Source: Chloroflexota bacterium
GTDB lineage: Bacteria > Chloroflexota > Anaerolineae > Anaerolineales > Villigracilaceae
NCBI GenBank assembly: GCA_026389975.1
Contig: JAPLGV010000362.1
Location: 1 to 5,055 of the forward strand
Reading direction: 5' to 3'
Length of the DNA: 5,055 nucleotides
Part shown: positions 1-4,824 of the stretch, one piece after another
How positions within the stretch are numbered: position 1 is the first letter of the stretch
Layout: every line of letters begins with the position of its first letter
Translations under genes and position numbers: made by a program
Notes under the pieces: generated by a model
Seen by the model: the letters and a program-made list of their open reading frames with translations, nothing else
Told to the model about the DNA's origin: nothing
The model's database searches: none

Positions 1-154
1 CGCCGACCTTGTTGACACCCGTTACATAACCTTTGGTTATGGCTTTCAGCGGGTCAATACCACCTGCGATCGCCTGCTTCGCCAGGGAGACAGCGGCATC
101 GGAATCTCCGTCGAGTACGCTTTGCGCCATTTTCTGAAATAATTCTTGGGTCAA
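1..154 (-). CDS. Methyltransferase-cognate corrinoid protein, N-terminal part (runs off the left edge)
   Basis: The minus strand reads TQELFQKMAQSVLDGDSDA, then about 30 more residues ending GYVTGVNKVG at the window edge. This matches the helical cap that opens MtbC/MttC-type corrinoid proteins, which carry a methyl group on bound cobamide between a substrate methyltransferase (for methylamines or betaines) and a second acceptor methyltransferase. These are cytoplasmic proteins of about 210 residues. Only about 51 are visible here, so the B12-binding DxHxxG motif lies outside the window and cannot be checked. I chose the TTG start at 154 because AAGGAG (plus-strand 161-166) sits six bases upstream. 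The first ATG, eight codons inside at 130, has no such site. The gene is divergent from the GntR pseudogene and shows no lesion in the visible part. The family call rests on remembered family features, not on a search. Confidence 0.8.
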   Translation of the reverse strand, partial: MTQELFQKMAQSVLDGDSDAAVSLAKQAIAGGIDPLKAITKGYVTGVNKVG

Positions 155-160
155 GAGATT

Positions 161-166
161 CTCCTT
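161..166 (-). promoter_or_regulatory. Ribosome binding site that decides the TTG start
   Basis: The minus strand reads AAGGAG followed by six bases and then TTG. This is the only strong Shine-Dalgarno match near the 5' end of the corrinoid-protein gene and favours TTG at 154 over ATG at 130. Confidence 0.7.
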
Positions 167-191
167 CTGTATTATAGAATTGGATATGTTA

Positions 192-225
192 ATTATAGGA
201 TAATAAGTCCTGAATTCCACGTCAA
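192..225 (-). promoter_or_regulatory. Candidate promoter of the corrinoid-protein gene
   Basis: On the minus strand a -35-like TTGACG (220-225) is followed after 17 bases by TATCCT (197-202), a four-of-six match to the -10 consensus. A perfect TATAAT overlaps just downstream (192-197), but its spacing from TTGACG is too long. A second TATAAT lies at 171-176, next to the ribosome binding site, without a good -35 partner. The first pairing is the most conventional. It is pattern matching only. Confidence 0.4.
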
Positions 226-396
226 TATAAAATTGCCTTCATTTACGTCCAACTGGTGAAGAATTTTGGGGAAATATTCTATGTTGTACCAGCCGGAACA
301 AAAGCCAATTGATCTCTGAACGATCCATGATACATACCTTGTTCCACCAATTTCTCAAAGTCACCAACCGTTGATGGGACAGACTCTCTCTGTAAT

Positions 397-418
397 AAAG
401 ATTGCTTAAGCAAGCTTT
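397..418. repeat. Imperfect inverted repeat with a perfect 12-bp palindromic core
   Basis: TTGCTTAAGCAA (402-413) is a perfect palindrome. It is flanked by AAAG (397-400) and CTTT (415-418), which also pair, leaving one mismatch on each side (A401 and G414). Two more T residues follow, so a weak low-GC hairpin with a T-tail is possible. The left half overlaps the candidate -35 of the GntR gene, so a protein-binding site is as likely as a terminator. Confidence 0.4.
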
Positions 419-430
419 TTCTGGTAAACT
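402..430 (+). promoter_or_regulatory. Candidate promoter of the GntR regulator
   Basis: A -35-like TTGCTT (402-407) and a -10-like TAAACT (425-430) are separated by 17 bases. The matches are three of six and four of six, so this is weak. Transcription would start near 437, about 30 bases before the first ATG. Confidence 0.3.
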
Positions 431-431
431 A
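422..431. promoter_or_regulatory. Candidate FadR/FCD-type operator over the GntR -10
   Basis: TGGTAAACTA fits TNGT-N2-ACNA, the kind of half-site pair bound by FCD-subfamily GntR regulators; UxuR/ExuR-type sites have the core TGGT-AT-ACCA. It lies inside the slightly longer imperfect palindrome CTGGTAAACTAG (421-432) and covers the candidate -10, as an autorepressor site would. The same pattern occurs at 1651-1660. Six fixed bases make a chance match possible. Confidence 0.3.
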
Positions 432-468
432 GCTATATCGATGATAACATATTATAAATATTTTATCA

Positions 469-1121
469 ATGTGTAGTAACAACATGTCAATTCGCAACAA
501 GTGCCAAACGAACATGCCAAACACCGTCTCGAAGAAAGAAAAAGCATATCAAGCAATCAAGCAAGCCATCATTACTAGACAATTGGAACCAGGAAAAATT
601 TACACCATTACGGAGTTCTCTGAGGCATTTGAGGTTGGAAAACACCAGCAAGAGAGGCATTAGATATTCTGGCTTCAGAAGAATTAATTGATCCCATTAC
701 CTGGTCTGGTTATCAGGTCAAGTCCATCTCAATTCATGAGGTTGAAGCAGTAGGACTCGCAGCCAGGAGAATCACTGATGGCGATATCCATTTGCTTGAA
801 GAGAATAACCGTCAAGAACAAGAAATAGCATTGAATCCAAACTCGGATGTATCAGCTCAATCATAGCGTAAAGGATATTATCTGAATTTGGAATTTCACC
901 TTACTGTAGCTCGTGTATCCGGTAATAATCGACCGATAGAGTTGGTGAAAAAGCTGCTGAACGAATTGGAACGCGTTCTTGCATATGGCCACTAAATTGC
1001 AGACCCACATCAGCATGCCGAAATCCTTGAAGGATTGAAACGGCGAGATAAACTGGGCTCTCAGGAAGCGATGAAAAAGCACCTCGAAGATACCAAAAAT
1101 CGGTCACTGAGTCGTTTCTAA
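469..1121 (+). pseudogene. GntR family (FCD subfamily) transcriptional regulator, disrupted
   Basis: An intact protein would be a cytoplasmic DNA-binding repressor of about 220-240 residues, with an N-terminal winged helix and a C-terminal ligand-binding FCD domain. Frame 1 encodes the winged-helix start (KKEKAYQAIKQAIITRQLEP through FSEAFEVGK). At the A4 run 639-642 the family sequence continues in frame 3 (TPAREALDILASEELIDP), so one A appears to be missing. After SISIHEVEAV the text jumps to GLAARRITDGDI, lacking about a dozen residues usually found there. Frame 3 is then interrupted by TAG at 864-866 and TAA at 993-995, both where I would expect tyrosine, and ends at TAA 1119-1121. FCD landmarks survive: LEFHLTVARVSGN, the QHAEILEGLKRRD helix and the final KKHLEDTKNRS. 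The start is uncertain (ATG at 469, 484 or 514, none with a clear ribosome site). It probably once controlled the genes to its right. Confidence 0.88.
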
Positions 1122-1131
1122 AGGCAGGTGA

Positions 1132-1353
1132 AATATAGGTGTAGAAGGAACTGTTACAGATGGCAAGACAATACTTCTTTTTAATGACACCACCACACCC
1201 TCACAATCAAATTGGTATCGTTTAGACGTGTACGATTCACACGGAGCCATGTTAGCGATCACCAATCCAATATTTGTTGGTCGCCGGAAACACCCGCAGA
1301 TCCAAACCTATGGGGAAGTGCTCAAACTTGCTTTCCCAAAGGATGAACCATAA
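1132..1353 (+). pseudogene. C-terminal remnant of a PHP/CehA-type metallohydrolase
   Basis: Frame 1 is open from just after a TGA (1129-1131) to TAA 1351-1353 and encodes 73 residues: NIGVEGTVTDGKTILLF, SNWYRLDVYDSHGAMLAITN, PIFVGRRKH, then YGEVLKLAFPKDEP. The pattern of W-R-L-D, a G-x-x-L-A turn and TNPI-(F/Y)-V resembles the extreme C-terminus of PHP-domain phosphoesterases related to CehA/McbA, metal-dependent hydrolases of several hundred residues. The metal-binding N-terminal domain is absent, no proper start precedes the fragment, and it begins about ten bases after the GntR stop. The simplest reading is that most of the gene was deleted, joining its tail to the regulator's 3' end. The family call is from memory of this motif and is moderate; that it is a gene fragment is more certain. 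Confidence 0.55.
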
Positions 1354-1616
1354 AGTTTACAATAAGCTCAAACACACCCTACATGTTTTGCTGAGAAAAT
1401 CAGTTACTAATTTATATGGCGAGAGAATATGCTATCTTGTTGGAAAGAAACGAGCCACCTTTCCCGAGTGTTTTTCTGGTGCAATTTGGGTGCAAATAGG
1501 TTGGATACTACAGAAACTATATCCTTTGTTGGCACCCATTCTACCTACTTCCCACTATACAACCTTCAATAAATTAATATTCAGCCCAGTTTATCGGTAT
1601 ATTTTTACCACCGCCC

Positions 1617-1645
1617 TTGCATAAAATCCAGATTAAGTCTATGCT
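1617..1645 (+). promoter_or_regulatory. Candidate promoter of the ABC transporter operon
   Basis: TTGCAT (1617-1622) and TATGCT (1640-1645) are separated by exactly 17 bases. They match the -35 in three and the -10 in four of six positions. The predicted start, near 1652, would fall on the palindrome at 1651-1660 and leave a leader of roughly 105 bases. The sequence evidence is weak; position supports it. Confidence 0.35.
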
Positions 1646-1650
1646 TATTC

Positions 1651-1660
1651 TTGTCGACAA
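1651..1660. promoter_or_regulatory. Perfect palindrome, candidate FCD-GntR operator
   Basis: TTGTCGACAA is a perfect 10-bp palindrome and fits TNGT-N2-ACNA. Sites of the form TTGT-N2-ACAA are common operators for FCD-subfamily GntR proteins. It lies at the predicted transcription start of the transporter operon, where a bound repressor would block initiation. The same spacing pattern covers the promoter of the GntR pseudogene (422-431). Linking the two is inference. Confidence 0.4.
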
Positions 1661-1747
1661 TACTCTCTCAGAATTGAAAGGAGGCCAGACCCAGATAACA
1701 TACTAGATTCAATCAGATACAGAACCTTCAAATTTATTTTCATCACG

Positions 1748-1752
1748 AGGAG
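1748..1752 (+). promoter_or_regulatory. Ribosome binding site of the binding-protein gene
   Basis: AGGAG lies six bases before ATG 1759 inside GAGGAGAGG. It supports this start together with the signal peptide that begins at once. Confidence 0.75.
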
Positions 1753-1758
1753 AGGATC

Positions 1759-2599
1759 ATGAAAAAGATAACTGTTTTGATTAGTCAAATCGTCATGGTT
1801 GTCGTTGTGTTGACAGCCTGCGGAGGTAATGCCTCTAAACCCAAAGATATGCTCGCCCAAATTAATTCACGAGGGTACGTCATCGTATCAACTGACCCGA
1901 ACTACGCACCCCAATCATCCCTCAATACCCAAGGCAAACGACCTTCAACCACAAAATGCCCATCGGACACGCTGACCACTGCTGAGATGCAAGGCTTTGA
2001 CGTGGATGTGGCTGCCGAGATCGGCAAGCGCTTGGGTGTGGAGGGATATCAGCGTCGGTTCGATGACGATCACCAGTACGCGAGCCAAAGTGCTGACCTT
2101 CACTGTCCCCTATTATTATTATTACGCAGTGATCGCCGTCAAAAATGACAGCGGGATCAACACGCTCGCCGACCTTTCCGGTAAATCGTTGTGCGTAGCT
2201 GCATCGACTACCTATGAATCCTGGCTGACCGGGCAGGGTTTCGACATACCCGCGGCGGATGTCTTCGCCCAACCCCCCGCCAATGTGAAGGAAGTGCCGC
2301 TGGACTCCGATCAGGAATGCGCCCAGTCCATCAACGCGGGCCGCAATGACTTCGTCGGATATGTCACCGCCAACACCGTGGTCGATGCAAATATCGCGGC
2401 GGGCTTCCCCGTCGTTCAACTGGGTGGCCCGATTTACCGGGAGAGCCTGGCAGCCGCGGTCGACAAGTCTTCCAGCCTGCCGATCGATTCCTTCGTCTCT
2501 GAGTTAAACACGATAATCACTGCCATGCACAGCGACGGAACGCTGACCAGCCTATCGATGAAATCGTTCCAGGTTGACATGACCCAGGCGCCCAAGTAA
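1759..2599 (+). pseudogene. Polar amino acid ABC transporter substrate-binding lipoprotein, broken by an internal frameshifting deletion
   Basis: This should be the extracytoplasmic solute-binding protein (family 3, PF00497 type) that captures an amino acid and delivers it to the permease. Residues 1-21 form a lipoprotein signal: MKK, a hydrophobic stretch, then lipobox LTAC with Cys21. The mature part starts normally (INSRGYVIVSTDPNYAP, then MQGFDVDVAAEIGKRLGVE) to residue 95 in frame 1. Just after the GAG at 2041-2043 the family sequence resumes in frame 2 as DISVGSMTITSTRAKVLTF. About 20 residues of the usual lobe between these points are missing, and the deletion changes frame. Frame 1 stops at TGA 2146-2148. 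Frame 2 continues 184 residues to TAA 2599, with the ligand-carboxylate Arg of STRAKV, VPYYYYY, STTYESW, DQECAQSI and NTVVDANIA. The two parts plus the gap give the usual length of about 300. As read, no complete binding protein can be made. An assembly error at 2040-2047 is the alternative. Confidence 0.85.
2111..2125 (+). repeat. Short in-frame TAT repeat encoding five tyrosines
   Basis: Four TAT codons and one TAC follow the VP of the binding protein's second part. The family normally shows VPYYY followed by other residues, so the run may have lengthened by slippage or may simply be natural variation. It is in frame 2 and does not cause the frameshift. Confidence 0.6.
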
Positions 2600-2615
2600 C
2601 CAGACTCTTTTTGAT

Positions 2616-2649
2616 ATGGAAGCGGCAGAATGCCGCTTCCATGCTTTTT
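2616..2649 (+). terminator. Intrinsic terminator or attenuator between binding-protein and permease genes
   Basis: ATGGAAGCGGCA (2616-2627) pairs perfectly with TGCCGCTTCCAT (2631-2642) around a GAA loop, giving a GC-rich 12-bp stem followed two bases later by TTTTT (2645-2649). It starts 17 bases after the binding protein's stop and ends 20 bases before the permease start. In such operons a partial terminator or stabilising hairpin here typically keeps binding-protein transcript in excess of the membrane components. That role is inferred; the hairpin is seen directly. Confidence 0.85.
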
Positions 2650-2669
2650 CCCCAATTGAAGGTGAGACG

Positions 2670-3513
2670 ATGTCTGCTCCAAGTTCCACGATGGCCGCGC
2701 CCAAATCCCAGGCCGATCTGATCCACGAGTTGCAGGTGAGGACAAAACGCCGCTTCACATTCGGCGTTGTCATTTCTTGGATCGTCATACTGGCTATTCT
2801 GGTCTTCCTGTTCAGCAGCGTGAAGATCCACCTGGATGGTTTTACTATCAAAACGATCCATCTCGATAGAGCCTTTATCCAGGAAAAAATCCATCGCCAG
2901 AGGCGTCTGGATCACCATCAGTATTTCAGCCCTTTCGATCCTCCTCGCGACCATTTTAGCCCTTCTGGCTGCACTCGGCAGGCTCTCGAAATTTCCACCG
3001 TTCTACGCCATATGCACTTTCTACGTGTCCCTCATTCGTGGAACGCCCCTGTACCTGCAAATATTTTTCTTCTTCCTTGCGCTCCCCCAGGTTGGGATTA
3101 TCTTGCCTGGCCTGTGGGCTGGGGTGCTTGCGCTTGGATTGAACTATGGCGCCTATATGAGCGAGATCTTCCGGGCCGGACTCAGCTCGGTTGGCAAGGG
3201 CCAGCGCGAAGCCGCCCTGGCGATCGGTATGACACCCGGTCAGACCATGAGCCGGATCGTAATCCCTCAGGCGCTGCGTTTTGCCATTCCCCCGACCGGT
3301 AACGAGTTTATTGCCATGCTGAAGGACTCGGCCCTGGTATCAGCCACCGGTTTTGTTCACGAGCTCATGTGGCGGGCGACAAAAGTCGGGCGAGCCCAGT
3401 TCCACAACCTGGAAGCATTGATCACGGCCGCGGTCTTTTACTGGGTCATGACTCTGGTCTTCTCCTATTTTCAGGGTCGCCTGGAAGCACGCATGTCACG
3501 CGGTGAGAGGTAA
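2670..3513 (+). pseudogene. Amino acid ABC transporter permease (HisM/GlnP type), frameshifted
   Basis: This is the inner-membrane channel subunit that couples to the downstream ATPase. From ATG 2670 (AAGGTGA upstream) frame 3 gives 74 residues: a polar start, the hydrophobic segment FGVVISWIVILAILVFLFSS, then a periplasmic stretch ending AFIQEK. From about 2893 the protein continues in frame 1 as IARGVWITISISALSILLAT and on to TAA 3511-3513. The second part has TM segments near GVWITISISALSILL, FYVSLIRGTPLYLQIFFFF, ILPGLWAGVLALGL and AAVFYWVMTLVFSYF. The EAA loop that docks on the ATPase is intact (QREAALAIGMTPGQ, then IVIPQALRFAIPP). The break lies by six A residues (2884-2889). One A too many explains it, giving QEKSIARG; a five-base deletion giving a longer QEKIPFIARG-like text is the alternative. 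Restoring the frame gives about 280 residues, normal for the family with its extra N-terminal segment. Confidence 0.87.
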
Positions 3514-3516
3514 GGT

Positions 3517-4293
3517 ATGCTGCCGATCATTAAAATCACCAATCTTGATAAATTTTTTGGACGGCTTCAGGTCCTCAAGAAAATATCTCTCGAAATTTAC
3601 CCTCAAGAGGTCGTCTGCATCATCGGACGCAGTGGCGCTGGGAAGAGCACCCTGCTGCGCTGTATCAATTATCTGGAAGAGCCGTCCTGTGGGGATATCG
3701 AAGTGGATGGAGTCTGTATTTCCGCTGGTAAAAAAGGGAAAGACCTGCGCGAGTTGATCCACGAGCTCCGCCTGCGCAGCGGGATGGTCTTTCAGGAATT
3801 TAACCTCTTCCCCCATATGACCGTCCTGGAAAATGTCATGGAAGGCCCGGTGACGGTCAAGAAGATGGATAAAGCCAGTGCGGTCAAGATCGCTGAAATG
3901 AATCTTGAGCGCGTCGGCATGATTATCAAGAAGGATGAATATCCCAATCGGATATCCGGCGGCCAGAAGCAGCGAGTGGCCATCGCCCGCGCCTTGGCGA
4001 TGGAGCCGAAGGTGATGCTCTTCGATGAACCCACCTCTGCCCTCGATCCGGAATTGATCGGCGAAGTCCTGACCGTGATGAAATCCCTCGCCAGGGAAGG
4101 AACGACCATGCTGGTCGTCACTCATGAGATGGAATTCGCCTGTGATGTGGCCAGTCGCGTCATTGTGATACACGATGGTGAACTGGTCGAGCAAGGAGCG
4201 CCTGCCGATTTGTTAAATCATCCACAGAATGTGCATACGCAGGCTTTGCTCGAACGATATCGCGCGGGGAAGTCCCCCCAAGTCGAAGCATAA
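3517..4293 (+). CDS. Amino acid ABC transporter ATP-binding protein (GlnQ/HisP type)
   Basis: This is the cytoplasmic ATPase that powers polar amino acid uptake. Its 258 residues match the usual family length of 240-260, and the frame is clean. Visible motifs: Walker A GRSGAGKST (37-45), Q-loop VFQEFNLFPH with Gln93, signature ISGGQKQR (from 146; Ile replaces the common Leu, a frequent conservative change), Walker B VMLFDE (166-171), D-loop SALD (174-177) and switch His203 in VTHEM. The catalytic Glu171 is present. A relaxed insertion (SAGKKGKDLRELIHE) between the Walker A and Q-loop regions is typical of this subfamily. ATG 3517 follows the permease stop by three bases, with GAGG six bases upstream inside the permease's last codons, so the two genes are co-transcribed and probably translationally coupled. 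It is the only full-length, lesion-free gene in the window. The substrate cannot be read from the ATPase. Confidence 0.95.
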   Translation: MLPIIKITNLDKFFGRLQVLKKISLEIYPQEVVCIIGRSGAGKSTLLRCINYLEEPSCGDIEVDGVCISAGKKGKDLRELIHELRLRSGMVFQEFNLFPHMTVLENVMEGPVTVKKMDKASAVKIAEMNLERVGMIIKKDEYPNRISGGQKQRVAIARALAMEPKVMLFDEPTSALDPELIGEVLTVMKSLAREGTTMLVVTHEMEFACDVASRVIVIHDGELVEQGAPADLLNHPQNVHTQALLERYRAGKSPQVEA

Positions 4294-4420
4294 TTCCACT
4301 GTATAAAATTTACATACAACCTATTCCCAGTGACCGGGACAAAGCGTTAAGCCCCTCAACCTTGAAAACAGTTCGCTGCCTTCTTTGAAGAAACCTGGCC
4401 AATTATGGGAAGCCGTTTTG
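4294..4420. other. Convergent intergenic gap
   Basis: This lies between the rightward ATPase and the leftward cyclodeaminase stub. I see only weak self-complementary stretches (TTCTT-TG-AAGAA around 4381-4392 and TCCC/GGGA around 4325-4340) and no hairpin with a T-tract strong enough to call a terminator. Part of it may be decayed 3' sequence of the cyclodeaminase gene. Confidence 0.5.
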
Positions 4421-4603
4421 CTACTCGTCAATACCTATCTCCTTGGGTAGGTCTAGCCAAATCCGGGGCAGGCGGATGATCAGCGGCAAACTAACCTTGC
4501 CTTCCACAAGGCGGGTGAATCCGAGGGCCACTGCATTGACGGCCTCCTGGTCCATGCCAGTGCACATGCGGATTTCGTCTTCTCTTAAGATAGTAACCTT
4601 CAT
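4421..4603 (-). pseudogene. N-terminal remnant of an ornithine cyclodeaminase/alanine dehydrogenase-like (mu-crystallin family) gene
   Basis: The reading frame starts MKVTILREDEIRMCTGMDQE and continues AVNAVALGFTRLVEGKVSLP, which matches the opening of the NAD(P)-dependent OCD/mu-crystallin family (normally about 320 residues). Members deaminate or cyclise amino acids such as ornithine or alanine, or reduce imines. Only about 45 residues fit well. LIIRL is followed by PRIWLDLPKEIGIDE and a TAG at 4421-4423. LDLP and EIGID could still be the family's next strand after a small insertion, but the nucleotide-binding domain and most of the catalytic domain are missing. The ATG at 4603 has GGAGG four bases upstream and overlaps the stop of the preceding fragment (TGATG). 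It is convergent with the transporter. The enzyme's precise reaction cannot be assigned. Confidence 0.7.
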
Positions 4604-4824
4604 CACTCCTCCACTGATGACCCATCGATCAGGGTCCATTTCACCAAAGCACCTACCACCGCTGCCAGATTATCCCAACCAGCCAAACTGGTCAACGCTG
4701 CCTGATAAGCCGGTGAATAGAGCTGATAGGCTACCACGAAGTCGATTCAAACCTGCGAGGCGACGGCAGCCGAAGAGACCGGGGGAGGCGGCTCTTGCAT
4801 GGGTGCGGGTAAAGTTGGATAAAT
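4603..4824 (-). pseudogene. Unidentified coding remnant ending at the cyclodeaminase start
   Basis: From after a TGA (4747-4749) to the TGA at 4603-4605 the minus strand encodes 47 residues: IDFVVAYQL, YSPAYQAALTSLAGWDNL, then AAVVGALVKWTLIDGSSVEE. The final TGA shares its A with the cyclodeaminase ATG, a common arrangement for coupled genes, so this looks like a true C-terminus. Upstream of the TGA the same frame continues open and proline-rich (PTLPAPMQEPPPPVSS) into the transposase fragment, so the TGA may be a mutated TGG or a junction artefact. There is no start codon with a ribosome site. I do not recognise the family. Context suggests a partner in amino acid metabolism, which is only a guess. 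Confidence 0.4.

Larger units (their letters stand above)
279..434 (-). pseudogene. Possible relic C-terminal coding fragment, unidentified
   Basis: One minus-strand frame is open for about 50 codons, from just after a TAG (plus-strand CTA near 432-434) to the TAG at 279-281. Its last part reads FEKLVEQGMYHGSFRDQLAF and then VPAGTT and stop. It contains no ATG before the internal EQGM. The only upstream alternative start is a TTG at 413, which lacks a ribosome binding site. The composition looks protein-like, as would the tail of a real gene, but I do not recognise a family. It may equally be a chance reading frame. Confidence 0.2.
155..468. other. AT-rich divergent intergenic region
   Basis: This stretch separates the leftward corrinoid-protein gene from the rightward GntR pseudogene. 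It holds candidate promoters for both, an imperfect inverted repeat at 397-418, and a stop-free minus-strand stretch (279-434) that could be relic coding sequence. I see no RNA gene and no clear terminator. The candidate signals are listed separately. Confidence 0.7.
1354..1758. other. Gene-free, AT-rich leader of the transporter operon
   Basis: About 400 bases separate the metallohydrolase stub from the binding-protein gene. I translated it in several frames and found no recognisable protein; the open stretch at 1274-1624 is out of frame with the real stub and has no protein-like signature. The right end holds a candidate promoter (1617-1645), a perfect palindrome (1651-1660), an orphan Shine-Dalgarno-like AAAGGAGG (1677-1684) and the real ribosome binding site before 1759. 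Confidence 0.65.

Noticed and set aside
864..866. TAG in the regulator read as pyrrolysine, prompted by the nearby methyltransferase corrinoid protein
   Set aside because: The gene also has a frameshift, a deletion and a TAA. The position fits a mutated tyrosine, and GntR proteins are not known to use pyrrolysine.
1274..1624. Open frame of 116 codons on the plus strand
   Set aside because: It is out of frame with the recognisable metallohydrolase stub it overlaps, has no ribosome site, and its translation shows no family feature.
1922..2419. Long minus-strand frame of 165 codons
   Set aside because: It is antisense to the binding protein, whose family text is clear on the plus strand. It is a shadow of the codon pattern.
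2616..2669. Earlier ATG for the permease at 2616
   Set aside because: These 18 codons are the terminator hairpin itself. ATG 2670 has its own AAGGTGA and gives a normal N-terminus.
3496..4194. Minus-strand frame of 232 codons
   Set aside because: It is antisense to the intact ATPase with all ABC motifs; its His/Asp-rich translation is typical of a shadow frame.
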